Assembly (NCBI GenBank): GCA_947630135.1
Contig: CANRGH010000002.1
Location: 1-64,000 of the forward strand
Direction of reading: 5' to 3'
Length of the DNA: 64,000 bases
Source: an uncultured Monoglobus sp.
GTDB taxonomy: Bacteria > Bacillota > Clostridia > Monoglobales > Monoglobaceae
Below are positions 32,544 through 42,075 of this stretch, in pieces. How positions within the stretch are numbered: the stretch's first letter is position 1; each line of letters begins with the position of its first letter. The notes under the pieces are model-generated. The model saw nothing but the letters and a program-made list of their open reading frames with translations. It was not told the origin of the DNA and did no database searches. The translations under genes were made by a program, and so were the position numbers.

Positions 32544-32572
32544 ATTATACCACGTCCCGACAATTTTTTCAA
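32544..32572 (-). promoter_or_regulatory. Promoter for the small membrane peptide transcript
   Basis: Read on the minus strand: TTGAAA (32572-32567), 17-base spacer, TATAAT (32549-32544). Transcription should start near 32537 and give a leader of about 260 bases before the ATG at 32275. No other minus-strand gene lies between. Confidence 0.65.
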
Positions 32573-32708
32573 CTTACAATTTTATTACATCAACACCACA
32601 TCAAATATATTTTTAGCTCATGCAATATCAAATTACATATATTTTGCTCTTTAATTCTCAAAATCGGTAAAATTTTATCTAAATTATACAAAATCCTTGA
32701 ATTTGTAT

Positions 32709-32760
32709 TATAATAGTGTTAAACTAATTAATAGTTATGTAACATAGTGGTATGCTATGT
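32709..32760 (+). promoter_or_regulatory. Possible -10 box and leader hairpin of the second giant gene
   Basis: TATAAT lies at 32709-32714, without a convincing -35 at the right distance. ACATAG (32742-32747) and CTATGT (32755-32760) form a small stem in the leader, just before the RBS (GAGGAGAGATG) of the gene at 32794. Confidence 0.35.
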
Positions 32761-32793
32761 ATTAAAAAATATTCAGATGAGGAGAGATGATTT

Positions 32794-35700
32794 ATGAAGA
32801 AAAAGACAAGACGGCTTTTGTCCATGCTGCTGGCGCTTATGCTTGTGGCGACCACTCTTCCCGGAATGACGATTTTTGCGTCGGGGGGGGGTCAGCTTAA
32901 TGACGGCATCGCCCTGACGGCGGAGACGCCGGGCAGTGTTACCTTCACCGGCAGCAACGGCGAGGCAACAAAGGCAGACGGTACGGGTGAACCCGATAAT
33001 ATTCTGAACTGGCTCACCGCGGAACTTGACAGTGACGGCAATGCTATAATAACCGGTTATAATTATGTTCAAGGCGCGAACGGATCGCCCCTTATCATAA
33101 CTATCCCTTCGTATCTTCAGACTGAAGATGGAACAAAGCATAAAGTTACAGCAATTGCGGACGATGTCTTTTCAGGCTGCGAACTGACAAGTGTTAAGTT
33201 TGCCGATACCGAGACAGATCCATGCGCGATCACGAGAATCGGCGCGAGAGCTTTTGCATCAAACGCTTTTTCGGAAATAACTTTGCCAGATTCGGTTACA
33301 GAAATGGGCTTCGGCTGCTTTACCGGCAACGACACCGAGCTCACAACCGTTAAGCTTCCCGCTAATTTGACGTCTGTTCCCGAGAACTGTTTCTATAACT
33401 GCGTTAAGCTGGCGAATATCACTCTGCCTACAAGCGGAACGCTCACGAGCATCGGTGCGAGAGCTTTTTACGAGTGCGACGCTTTAAGATATATAAAGAT
33501 CCCCGCGAGTGTTCAAACGATCGGAACACAGGCGTTCTCGAACATTGACGCGGATATGCTTATCGACTGTACGGCTTTTGATCCCGATGAGATAGCCGAC
33601 GCGCCTTGGGGAAATGCCGACGGTTATGTTGAGTGGGACCCCAACAGTGATTTTTATAAAAACGACTCGCCGTTTATAATTGATCCGGCGACAGGCAAAA
33701 TTCATGGTCTTAAGTCAAACGTTACATATCAAGACGGAAAACTTGTGACCGATAAGGATTACACAAATGATAAGAACGACTATAGATATTATGTAAACAA
33801 GGCGCTTGGCGGCGGCAGCACATCTCCCACATCTACGCCCAAGCCGACTGCGACAACCGCGCCGGCTCCGACAATTGACCCGAACGCGCCTGTTGTGCCT
33901 TACAGCTTTAACAACAGCAATACTTCGGGTATCTCCGGCTTGATTGAACTTACCGGTTCTGCTAAAGGTTTTAACACATCAATTTCGCCTGAAACAATGT
34001 ATAAGGGTGAGAACTTTACAACCGCTCTTAAAATGGAAAGTAACACCGAGATCACGATCACGCCGAGTAAATCCGGAAACTGTGTTCTTGTCTTTAAAAA
34101 GGATATAGATGCAACAGTAAAGATCTATGAGGACGGAACCGAAATCAGCGGTCTTGGTTACACGGATATTACGGATAGTGATCAGAATAAAAATGTTAAA
34201 ACCATAACCTTCCCAATTGCCGCCGGTAAAACATATACGGTTAAAAAGGGTGATCATCAAGCAAATCTGCTTTGCATTGAATTGGTATATGACGGCGGAA
34301 GCGTTGAACCTTCGACTCCTACGCAGACACCCGAGGCGGGCGGCGACGTTGAAACGCCCTCTCCGTCCCCGACAGCGGAAGCGAGCACGCCCACAGATGA
34401 GCCTTCTCCCACACCCGCCTCCGGCGGCGATACAACGGACGAAACCTTTGATTTTGAAAATGGTGTTCTTCCTCAAAACGGCCCGTTCACATTTAGCAGT
34501 GCTTGTGAGATAAAATCATTAAGCTCACCTGTAACAAGAACGTTTGGTAATCCTGCAACCGAACATACCTATAATTATTATCTTGATGTTGTAAATGATG
34601 TTACTATTGAATTTACAGCTACGGATAGTGGTAAATGTTATTTGGTTACCGATTCCGGGAAAAAATACAATGTAACCGTCGGATCAGGTAGGAGTCAGGG
34701 TTTATCTGCCGACAGCAATGGCATTATTACATTTGATTATGCAAATGGAGATAAATGCGTTATAACTAAAAATAATCCTACAAAATTATATGCTATTGTT
34801 TTAGAGAACGACGGCGCGGCCGGCGCATCATTGTCGCTTGAGCCTTTGGCGGCTGACAACTCCGAGCCGGAGATTGTTCCTCTGGCGGAAGCGGCTTCGG
34901 CGGGCGAATACGGTTATCTTTCCGTTGACGGCAACAAAGCGGATAACATAGGCAAGCAAGGCTCTCTTAACATAGATGTTCCCGTAAGTGTTCCAAAGCT
35001 GAACGCCGAAGGAGCGGCAACAGGCGAGTCGATAACCATAACCGGCATAGCGGACGGCGCCTTTGGATCGCGCCCCATGAACTATGTGCTGAAATCTATT
35101 GATTTCACCGATATAAATATGACCGAAGTTCCCTCAAGCGCGTTCTGGAACGCTCAGTACATGACGAGCGTGACCCTGCCCGAGGGAGTTGAGACAATAG
35201 GAAAGTATGCGTTCCGTAAGTGTCAGGACCTGACAGAGCTGACTCTGCCTTCAACTCTCACTCGGATCGATTACTGGGCTTTCCGTCAGTGCGACAAGAT
35301 GAAAACCGTGACGTTTAACACTGTCACGAAAAACGGAACCGATTATTCCGATCCCGACGCTGATAACGCGCCTTTGACGCGCATTGACCGCGGCGCTTTC
35401 TCACGCTGCAACGCTCTTACGGAAATTAACATGAAGGGCACTGTGATGGGCTCTATTCAAGGCGTTGTAACAGCCGGCGACACCGTCGTTAACGAGGAGT
35501 CGATCGCAACCCATCCTTACGGCGCGTATTACGCCACGATCAATTACAAAAACGGAGCAAATGACACTCCATATACTGTGACCGACACAACCGGAGAGTG
35601 GCAGTTTAACAGAGTTAGCGGAGATATTGTATATTATTTGGGTAAAAACGTTGGTGAAAACGCTACGCTTACCATTCCCACCAAGCTCACTTACACGCTG

Positions 35701-38700
35701 AACGGTGAGAATAAAGATGTTACGATCACAGGCATAGCGCAGCCCGAGGAGAACACTCCAATATTGGACAGTGACGTCAACAAAAATCTTGACAAGTCAA
35801 AAACGTCAAACGCTCACGGCATAGGAACTCTCGTAATTCCCCCGGGAATAAAGAATATTAACGATTCCGCGTTCTATGGCTTGTATGTCGGAAAGATCGA
35901 GTTCGGAGATGCTTCCACCGTTGAAAAGATCGGATACCGCGCGTTTGGCTGCGCGATAAACTCCAAGACAAGAGAATACGAAAAGCAGTTTGAAATGACT
36001 GATCTTGTTCTGCCCGAGTCGCTGCTCACTATTGAGGATATAGCGTTTGAGGGACGCATACTCAAGCAAAGCAGAAAAGAAAAAGTTACAAGCGTCAAAG
36101 AAGGCGTTGCTGATCCGGAAGTCGGAGTCCTTGAAATACCGAAGGATGTGACCAGAGTTTCATCCTCCGCTTTCCATAATGCACAGGGCGTCGGCAAGAT
36201 CGTTATTGACCAGTATCTCTATAACGAGGATGACGAAAACTATCATCGCTCGCCTCCCGGAGTTTCTTCGTACACGCCGTTCGGATTTGAGGTTCCGACA
36301 GAACTTACAAATGCGGGGATATCGCAGCTCGTGTCCGAATATATGGACAGCGGCGAGCCGATGTTCTCGGATTATAAGCTCGACGAAAATCCCGCGAAAC
36401 CGACGCACCCGATCGCAGCAAAGCCGGCCGGCGCTGTCGGACAGGAGGGCTACAGCAGTGTAAACGCAGCTGTTATAAATATCGGCGCGATTATGCCCGA
36501 AATGCTCACAGAAATAAGAAAATTTGAATATACAGCGAACGGAACAAAGAAGGATACTGCTTCTACGCCGATCAACACCATATGGTGGTCGAAGTATGCG
36601 CATGTTGAGAATGAGAGCAGTCAGGAAATTGAAGAGACTAATCCGGTTGAATACAAAAAGGATAAGGCGTATACCCTTGATTTGACCAATATCTTAGGCA
36701 ACGGTACCGCGACCTTCCATGCGGAATACATACCGACCGGACAACCGGACCCCGCTGACAGTTACAGGAATGTCAGTGTAAACATCTTCCACAAGCATTT
36801 GTATGACGCAAACGATGGAGACGGCACTGTTCCGATTGCGGATGACGGAATTGCACAGAACAACAACGACTATCAAAACGAGGAAAATGTCGGCACACCC
36901 GGCGATAATGAGGCGTTTGTCGAGACATACGGTGTTTCGGTTGACAACAATAAAAAAGCTGACGGCACAGATAATCTCACTAAGACCGGTGCGGTATTTG
37001 TTGGCTGGTATGTAGTTGAGGCCGACGAAACCGGCGCTATGGCGAAGCCCGAGGAAATAACGAATTCACTCACCGAGGCCCCGAATTTTGGAGATAAGTT
37101 TATTGATATGACAAACTCCGCGGACAATGTAAAGCTCGCCATGGGCACCAAGGACAGAACGCTCTTTGCGGTATGGGCCGTTGACGAAAACGAAAACGGT
37201 ATTCCCGATTACAACGAGGCCAAGCTTGTGTATGATATGAACGGCGGTACATATAGCGTCCCGGCCGCTTCTCAAACAACGAGTCAGTATGAGACTATAG
37301 TTCCGCGTCAGTCGGATTATGAACTTGATGAAAGCATTAACCCCACTCGCAGCGGCTTTGTGTTCCTCGGCTGGACGGAAGATAAGAAGAATGATATTAT
37401 GACCGACGGAACAAACGCCGAGGCTGCGGATAGTATTGTGGCAACGGTTGACACAAGTGAAGCGACAACAACCGATCCGAAGACGGTATACGCGCTCTGG
37501 GCGGAGGATAATTTTGATTATGAAAATCCTCCCGAAAACGATACCGACGAGACTAAGAAGGGTCCCGATGGTACCGCCGACTATCAGCAGGTAGTATACT
37601 TCGGCAACGAGCCCGATGGAGTTACAACCAAGGCGAAAAATATTCCGCAGGATAATAAATCTTACGAAGCCGGAGATCCGGTAACAGTCCTGCCCACAGC
37701 CGATGATGATCCGACGCTTGAGGGTTATACCTTCCAAGGCTGGGCAAAAACGTCCGGAAGCGCAACAGCGGACTATCAGCCCAATGCAACATTTAATAAA
37801 GAAAACGGTTTGACAAGATTGTACGCGGTATGGGCACCCGAGGCAACACCCGAGCCTCCGACACCGTCGCCCGAGCCTCCGACACCGTCGCCCGAGCCTC
37901 CGACACCGTCACCTGAGCCTCCGACACCGTCGCCCGAGCCTCCGACACCGTCACCTGAGCCTCCGACACCGTCGCCCGAGCCTCCGACACCGTCGCCCGA
38001 GCCTCCGACACCGTCGCCTGAGCCTCCGACACCGTCGCCCGAGCCTCCGACACCGTCGCCTGTACCTCCGACAGAGGCACCTACGATAGCTCCCACAGAA
38101 GCACCGACAGAAGCACCTACAATAGCTCCCACAGAGGCACCTACGGAAGCACCTACAATAGCTCCTACAGAGGCACCTACGGCAGCACCCACGGAAGCAC
38201 CTACGGCAGCTCCCACGGAAGCGCCTACATTCGCTCCCACAAATCCGCCCGCGCCTATATTCAGGCTGTTCTACAACGGCAACGGCGCCACGGGCGGCGC
38301 GGTTCCGACTGACGCGGCCGAGTATCTCGACGGCAGCGCCGCGGAACTTCAGGGCCCCGGAAGCCTTGCGAGATACGGCGCGACATTCCTCGGCTGGAGC
38401 CTTACTCCGGTAAGCTCGCTCATTATCAACGCCGAGGAGGAAGCGGCGGCGAACATAATCGACAGCGTGACATTTGTCGACAGCGACATCACGGTATACG
38501 CAGTATGGGCCGTTGACATAATCGGCGGCGGAACGGCGGTAACGCCGCCCGCAGAGCCGAGCGCGGAGCCAGGCGAGACCGCCGGTCCCGACGCGACAGC
38601 CGGCCCCACAGAGGAGCCCGCTCCCGAGACCTATCCGGACAACATTCCGGACTACAAGCAGGTTCTCTATGACCTTAACTATAACACGACTGAAAAACCG

Positions 38701-39720
38701 CCTGTTGACAGCCACGAGTATTCAAGAGGCGAGACCGTAACCGTTACGAGCGACAGACCGCTGAGAAGCGGCTACACCTTCCTCGGCTGGGCGACAGAAC
38801 CCGGCGCGACGGCTCCCGATTATTCGGCGGGCGACACGTTCGCGATCCCGGACGACGGCGAGATACTCTACGCGTTATGGAGAATGAACGCCCCGACCGG
38901 CGGAGGCGGAGGAGGCGGCGGATGGTTCATCACGCCGACAGCCACTCCCGCGCCCACGGCGGCTCCCGCGGCAACTGCCGCGCCGGCCGCGCCGCAGCTC
39001 AACCATGAGGATCACTTTGCCTACATCGTGGGCTATCCCGAGGGCGACGTTCGTCCCGAGAACAACATAGCCCGTGACGAGGTTGCGACGATATTCTTCA
39101 GAATGTTGACCGACGACTCAAGAGCGGCCTACTGGACGAAGAACAACAGCTACAGCGACGTTCCTGCGGATATGTGGTCCAACAACGCGGTATCGACGAT
39201 GAGCAACGCCGGAATTCTGACCGGCTATCCGGACGGCAGCTTCATGCCCGACGCGTTCATCACAAGAGCCGAGTTCGCGGCGATAGCGGCGAGGTTCGAC
39301 ACGGCCGGCGGCTCCGGAGCCGATATGTTCACCGACATTGACGGCCACTGGGCAGCCGATTACATCAAGAGAGCGGCCGAGAGAGGCTGGATCAACGGTT
39401 ACGGCGACGGAACCTTCAGACCCGATCAATACATCACGAGAGCCGAGGCAATGACGCTTGTGAACAACATGCTGAACAGACATGTCGCGGCGAATGCTCT
39501 GCTTGCGGGAATGATAACATTCACCGACAACAGCGACCCGAGCGCGTGGTACTACACCGCGGTTCAGGAAGCGACGAACTCTCACTACTATGAGAGAGCG
39601 GCGGGCGAGACCAACGAGACATGGACAGAGATCAGACAGCCGCGCGACTGGGCAGAGCTTGAAAAACAGTACTCAACGGCCCAAAGCGCCGGCTCCGAAG
39701 GCTCGGTATACTCGAGGTAA
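32794..39720 (+). CDS. SLH-anchored surface protein with LRR and InlB B-type repeats (2,308 aa)
   Basis: A smaller paralogue of the giant gene upstream. Order seen: signal peptide (residues 1-29); BspA-like LRRs at about 83-270 and 696-1203; two beta-sandwich-like segments at about 366-503 and 550-670, the second very AT-rich in DNA; B-type repeats at about 1330-1683; a PEPPTPS x10 and PTEAP-rich stalk at about 1687-1820; two more B-type repeats to about 2033; a Gly-rich hinge; three SLH motifs (about 2068-2250). The last 240 residues or so are almost identical to the giant protein, so both should anchor to the same cell-wall polymer. Three Asp-rich NGIPDY-type linkers are present. The start has RBS GAGGAGAGATGATTT. 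Likely role: surface adhesion or binding of host or plant polymers; the ligand is not visible. Confidence 0.94.
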   Translation: MKKKTRRLLSMLLALMLVATTLPGMTIFASGGGQLNDGIALTAETPGSVTFTGSNGEATKADGTGEPDNILNWLTAELDSDGNAIITGYNYVQGANGSPLIITIPSYLQTEDGTKHKVTAIADDVFSGCELTSVKFADTETDPCAITRIGARAFASNAFSEITLPDSVTEMGFGCFTGNDTELTTVKLPANLTSVPENCFYNCVKLANITLPTSGTLTSIGARAFYECDALRYIKIPASVQTIGTQAFSNIDADMLIDCTAFDPDEIADAPWGNADGYVEWDPNSDFYKNDSPFIIDPATGKIHGLKSNVTYQDGKLVTDKDYTNDKNDYRYYVNKALGGGSTSPTSTPKPTATTAPAPTIDPNAPVVPYSFNNSNTSGISGLIELTGSAKGFNTSISPETMYKGENFTTALKMESNTEITITPSKSGNCVLVFKKDIDATVKIYEDGTEISGLGYTDITDSDQNKNVKTITFPIAAGKTYTVKKGDHQANLLCIELVYDGGSVEPSTPTQTPEAGGDVETPSPSPTAEASTPTDEPSPTPASGGDTTDETFDFENGVLPQNGPFTFSSACEIKSLSSPVTRTFGNPATEHTYNYYLDVVNDVTIEFTATDSGKCYLVTDSGKKYNVTVGSGRSQGLSADSNGIITFDYANGDKCVITKNNPTKLYAIVLENDGAAGASLSLEPLAADNSEPEIVPLAEAASAGEYGYLSVDGNKADNIGKQGSLNIDVPVSVPKLNAEGAATGESITITGIADGAFGSRPMNYVLKSIDFTDINMTEVPSSAFWNAQYMTSVTLPEGVETIGKYAFRKCQDLTELTLPSTLTRIDYWAFRQCDKMKTVTFNTVTKNGTDYSDPDADNAPLTRIDRGAFSRCNALTEINMKGTVMGSIQGVVTAGDTVVNEESIATHPYGAYYATINYKNGANDTPYTVTDTTGEWQFNRVSGDIVYYLGKNVGENATLTIPTKLTYTLNGENKDVTITGIAQPEENTPILDSDVNKNLDKSKTSNAHGIGTLVIPPGIKNINDSAFYGLYVGKIEFGDASTVEKIGYRAFGCAINSKTREYEKQFEMTDLVLPESLLTIEDIAFEGRILKQSRKEKVTSVKEGVADPEVGVLEIPKDVTRVSSSAFHNAQGVGKIVIDQYLYNEDDENYHRSPPGVSSYTPFGFEVPTELTNAGISQLVSEYMDSGEPMFSDYKLDENPAKPTHPIAAKPAGAVGQEGYSSVNAAVINIGAIMPEMLTEIRKFEYTANGTKKDTASTPINTIWWSKYAHVENESSQEIEETNPVEYKKDKAYTLDLTNILGNGTATFHAEYIPTGQPDPADSYRNVSVNIFHKHLYDANDGDGTVPIADDGIAQNNNDYQNEENVGTPGDNEAFVETYGVSVDNNKKADGTDNLTKTGAVFVGWYVVEADETGAMAKPEEITNSLTEAPNFGDKFIDMTNSADNVKLAMGTKDRTLFAVWAVDENENGIPDYNEAKLVYDMNGGTYSVPAASQTTSQYETIVPRQSDYELDESINPTRSGFVFLGWTEDKKNDIMTDGTNAEAADSIVATVDTSEATTTDPKTVYALWAEDNFDYENPPENDTDETKKGPDGTADYQQVVYFGNEPDGVTTKAKNIPQDNKSYEAGDPVTVLPTADDDPTLEGYTFQGWAKTSGSATADYQPNATFNKENGLTRLYAVWAPEATPEPPTPSPEPPTPSPEPPTPSPEPPTPSPEPPTPSPEPPTPSPEPPTPSPEPPTPSPEPPTPSPEPPTPSPVPPTEAPTIAPTEAPTEAPTIAPTEAPTEAPTIAPTEAPTAAPTEAPTAAPTEAPTFAPTNPPAPIFRLFYNGNGATGGAVPTDAAEYLDGSAAELQGPGSLARYGATFLGWSLTPVSSLIINAEEEAAANIIDSVTFVDSDITVYAVWAVDIIGGGTAVTPPAEPSAEPGETAGPDATAGPTEEPAPETYPDNIPDYKQVLYDLNYNTTEKPPVDSHEYSRGETVTVTSDRPLRSGYTFLGWATEPGATAPDYSAGDTFAIPDDGEILYALWRMNAPTGGGGGGGGWFITPTATPAPTAAPAATAAPAAPQLNHEDHFAYIVGYPEGDVRPENNIARDEVATIFFRMLTDDSRAAYWTKNNSYSDVPADMWSNNAVSTMSNAGILTGYPDGSFMPDAFITRAEFAAIAARFDTAGGSGADMFTDIDGHWAADYIKRAAERGWINGYGDGTFRPDQYITRAEAMTLVNNMLNRHVAANALLAGMITFTDNSDPSAWYYTAVQEATNSHYYERAAGETNETWTEIRQPRDWAELEKQYSTAQSAGSEGSVYSR
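37852..38061 (+). repeat. Ten 21-bp tandem repeats (PEPPTPS stalk)
   Basis: Ten perfect-length units of 21 bp (GAGCCTCCGACACCGTCGCC plus one base) run from 37852 to 38061 and differ only at a few third positions. A looser array coding PTEAPT(I/A)AP follows to about 38247. The unit length keeps frame, so copy number can vary by strand slippage and change the length of the wall-spanning stalk. Confidence 0.95.
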
Positions 39721-39729
39721 AACAAAAAA

Positions 39730-39757
39730 ACGGGCGTTCCCATTCGGGAACGCCCGT
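39730..39757. terminator. Hairpin terminator between the second giant gene and nth
   Basis: A perfect 12-bp stem: ACGGGCGTTCCC (39730-39741), ATTC loop, GGGAACGCCCGT (39746-39757). On the + strand only TCCTATT follows, a poor U-tract. On the minus strand it is followed by seven T, so it is a better terminator for nth read-through. It probably works in both directions. Confidence 0.8.
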
Positions 39758-39839
39758 TCCTATTCACTTGTTAGGTCCGCCCAAAGGGAGGCAAAACGCG
39801 CCCAAATCCGTAGGGGACGGCGCCCTCGACGTCCCGGCT

Positions 39840-39907
39840 CCCCTTGGGGGAGCTGGATTTCCGCCGTAAGGCGGAAAGACTGAGAGGGGTTCCTAATCCC
39901 TATTCGC
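39840..39907. repeat. Dispersed palindromic repeat overlapping the 3' end of nth
   Basis: CCCCTTGGGGGAGCTG, a CCGCCGTAAGGCGG stem, GACTGAGAGGGG and CTAATCCCTATTCGCTAA follow in order. The first parts share the signature of 40-133 and 306-350. The last part, read on the minus strand, supplies the final codons (LANRD) and the stop of nth. The rest of the 39758-39892 gap holds only further low-information repeat sequence. Confidence 0.6.
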
Positions 39908-40561
39908 TAACCGCTTTTCCACGCCGATTTTCGGGCACAGATGAGCGATCGGGCACTCGCCGCAGCGCGGCCTGCCCGCGGGGCAGTATTCGCGCCCGTG
40001 ATACACCAGACGGTGGCAGAACGCGGTCTGATGCTCCTCGGGTACGATCTTGAGCAGATCGAACTCGATCTTGGTCGGGTCGCTGTTTGTCGTCAGTCCC
40101 ATTCGATTTGACAGCCGTTTGGCGTGGGTGTCGACCACGATCCCGGGGATCTTGAAAAAGTCGCCCCGCACCAAATTCGCGGTCTTTCTGCCAACGCCCG
40201 GCAGACGCAGCAGATCGTCCATTGCCTCGGGAACCTCGCCGCCGTAGTCGCTTATCAGCATTTTGCAGCAGCCTATGATGTTTTTGGCCTTGTTTCTGAA
40301 AAATCCGGTGGAGCGTATGTCCTCGCGCAGCTCGAGCTCGTCGGCGTTCGCGAAGGCGTAGACATCGGGATATTTTTTGTAAAGGTCCTTGGCGACTATG
40401 TTGACACGCTTGTCGGTGCACTGCGCGGCGAGCTGGGTCGAGATCAGAAGCTGCAGCGGATTTGTGTAATCCAGTGTGCAGTCCGCGTCCGCGTAAACCT
40501 CGTCAAAAATATCAATAATTTCCAAAACTCGCGCTTTTTTATCAGCAATTTTCTCTCTCAT
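39893..40561 (-). CDS. nth: Endonuclease III (DNA glycosylase/AP lyase)
   Basis: Base-excision repair enzyme removing oxidised pyrimidines and cutting the abasic site. At 222 residues it has the usual family length. Seen: the helix-hairpin-helix LPGVGRKTANLV with the catalytic Lys, the catalytic Asp in VVDTHAKRLSNRMGL, and the C-terminal [4Fe-4S] loop with spacing Cys-x6-Cys-x2-Cys-x5-Cys (CPAGRPRCGECPIAHLC). The start at 40561 has a GAGGT RBS and its own promoter, divergent from glyA. The last residues LANRD and the stop codon come from a dispersed repeat rather than from the conserved family tail. Transcription is likely to end at the hairpin at 39730-39757. Confidence 0.95.
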   Translation of the reverse strand: MREKIADKKARVLEIIDIFDEVYADADCTLDYTNPLQLLISTQLAAQCTDKRVNIVAKDLYKKYPDVYAFANADELELREDIRSTGFFRNKAKNIIGCCKMLISDYGGEVPEAMDDLLRLPGVGRKTANLVRGDFFKIPGIVVDTHAKRLSNRMGLTTNSDPTKIEFDLLKIVPEEHQTAFCHRLVYHGREYCPAGRPRCGECPIAHLCPKIGVEKRLANRD

Positions 40562-40576
40562 AACTTAAAATACCTC

Positions 40577-40626
40577 TTGCAAAATTTTATATTTAACATT
40601 ATAATAGATTTGTATAAAATTTTCAA
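40577..40626. promoter_or_regulatory. Overlapping divergent promoters of nth and glyA
   Basis: On the + strand TTGCAA (40577-40582), 17 bases, TATAAT (40600-40605) points to glyA. On the minus strand TTGAAA (40626-40621), 17 bases, TATAAT (40603-40598) points to nth. The two -10 boxes overlap in one ATTATAAT sequence, so RNA polymerase can probably serve only one direction at a time. Confidence 0.75.
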
Positions 40627-40663
40627 CAAAAATTTATCAAAATTTTATCCGGAGGAATGATTA

Positions 40664-41902
40664 ATGTTTGAATTTGAAAACCTGAGCAAGACCGACCCCG
40701 AGGTAAAGGCGGCGATCGAGAAGGAGATCGGCAGACAGCGCGGAAAAATCGAGCTTATCGCGTCCGAGAACTTCGTCAGCCCCGCGGTTATGGAAGCCAT
40801 GGGAACGCCCCTTACCAACAAGTACGCCGAGGGTTATCCCGGCAAGCGCTATTACGGCGGCTGCGAGTATGTTGACATCGTTGAGGATCTGGCCCGTGAC
40901 CGCGCCAAAGAGCTGTTCGGCGCCGAGTTTGCGAACGTTCAGCCCCATTCGGGCGCGAGCGCGAACTTAGCCGTTTTCTTTGCGGCCATGGAGCCCGGCG
41001 ACACATATCTCGGCATGAACCTTTCCGAGGGCGGACACTTGAGCCACGGCTCGCCCGTGAATATTTCGGGCAAATACTTTAACGTTGTGCCATACGGCGT
41101 TGACCCCGTGACCCACAGGATCGACTATGACAAGGTTCGCGAGCTTGCTCTTGAGCATAAACCCAAGCTGATCTTGGCGGGCGCGAGCGCCTACGCGAGA
41201 GAGATCGACTTTAAGCGTTTCCGCGAGATCGCCGACGAGGTCGGCGCGTATCTCATGGTCGACATGGCCCACATCGCCGGTCTGGTCGCGGCGGGATTGC
41301 ATCCCAGCCCGGTTCCGTATGCCGACTTTGTGACAACCACCACCCACAAGACCCTGCGCGGCCCGCGCGGCGGACTTATCCTCTGCAAGGAGGAGTACGG
41401 CCCGATGATCAACAAGGCTGTGTTCCCCGGAAGCCAGGGCGGCCCGCTGATGCACGTTATCGCGGCCAAGGCGGTCTGCCTCAAAGAGGCACTGAGCGAC
41501 GACTTCAAGGCCTATCAGATGCAGGTCAAGAAAAACGCGGCGGCTCTGGCCGAGGCGCTTATGGAAAGAGGAATTGAGATCGTGTCCGGCGGAACGGACA
41601 ACCACCTGATGCTCGTCAGCCTGATAAAGCAGGGGCTGACCGGCAAAGAGGTCGAGCATATGCTCGACGAGGTCGGCATCACCTGCAACAAGAACACCAT
41701 TCCGGGCGATCCCAAGAGCCCGTTCGTGACAAGCGGCATTAGACTCGGCACCCCCGCGGTAACGACCCGCGGCTTTAAGGAAGAGGACATGGTTGAGGTC
41801 GCAGAGCTTATCTCAATGATAATTAAGGACTTTGAGAGCAATAAGAGCGAGGTTGCGGACCGTGTTCAGGCTCTCTGCAAAAAGCATCCGCTTTACGAAT
41901 AA
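40664..41902 (+). CDS. glyA: Serine hydroxymethyltransferase
   Basis: PLP-dependent interconversion of serine plus tetrahydrofolate and glycine plus methylene-tetrahydrofolate, the main source of one-carbon units. It is cytosolic and 412 residues long, the usual length. Seen: [11 protein letters not shown] near the N-terminus, the [11 protein letters not shown] substrate loop, [11 protein letters not shown], and the PLP Schiff-base lysine in [13 protein letters not shown] (Lys229). RBS GGAGGAATGATT and the promoter above support the start. It is followed by rarA after a repeat-filled 122-base gap. There is no sign of a glycine or purine riboswitch in the leader. Confidence 0.97.
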   Translation: MFEFENLSKTDPEVKAAIEKEIGRQRGKIELIASENFVSPAVMEAMGTPLTNKYAEGYPGKRYYGGCEYVDIVEDLARDRAKELFGAEFANVQPHSGASANLAVFFAAMEPGDTYLGMNLSEGGHLSHGSPVNISGKYFNVVPYGVDPVTHRIDYDKVRELALEHKPKLILAGASAYAREIDFKRFREIADEVGAYLMVDMAHIAGLVAAGLHPSPVPYADFVTTTTHKTLRGPRGGLILCKEEYGPMINKAVFPGSQGGPLMHVIAAKAVCLKEALSDDFKAYQMQVKKNAAALAEALMERGIEIVSGGTDNHLMLVSLIKQGLTGKEVEHMLDEVGITCNKNTIPGDPKSPFVTSGIRLGTPAVTTRGFKEEDMVEVAELISMIIKDFESNKSEVADRVQALCKKHPLYE

Positions 41903-41903
41903 T

Positions 41904-42075
41904 AAAAACAATAACGACAGCGCACGGTGGACAGAGTGCGTTTCGTAAGCGTTTTATGAATAAGAAACAATAAAAACAATAACGACAGCGCACGGCGGAC
42001 AGACTGTGCCCGGTAACCATTTTTATGAATAACATGAATAAAAATAATTACAACAAAACACCGCTGGCGGACAGA
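41904..42075 (+). repeat. Three decaying tandem copies around the rarA start
   Basis: Units begin near 41904, 41969 and 42039. The first two share AATAAAAACAATAACGACAG and then GCGCACGG-GGACAGA-TG almost exactly. The third lies inside rarA and is more diverged (CGCTGGCGGACAGACTGCG). The leader therefore appears to contain tandem duplications of the rarA 5' coding end. Copies 1 and 2 are out of use, being closed by stops after a few codons. Confidence 0.7.

Noticed and set aside
37852-38061. Regular repeats resembling a CRISPR array
   Set aside because: The 21-bp units abut directly with no unique spacers and are in frame in a coding sequence.
37776-38240. Minus-strand frame coding Gly-Asp-Gly-Val-Gly repeats
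   Set aside because: It is the reverse complement of the 21-bp PEPPTPS repeat; the repeat alone keeps the frame open.
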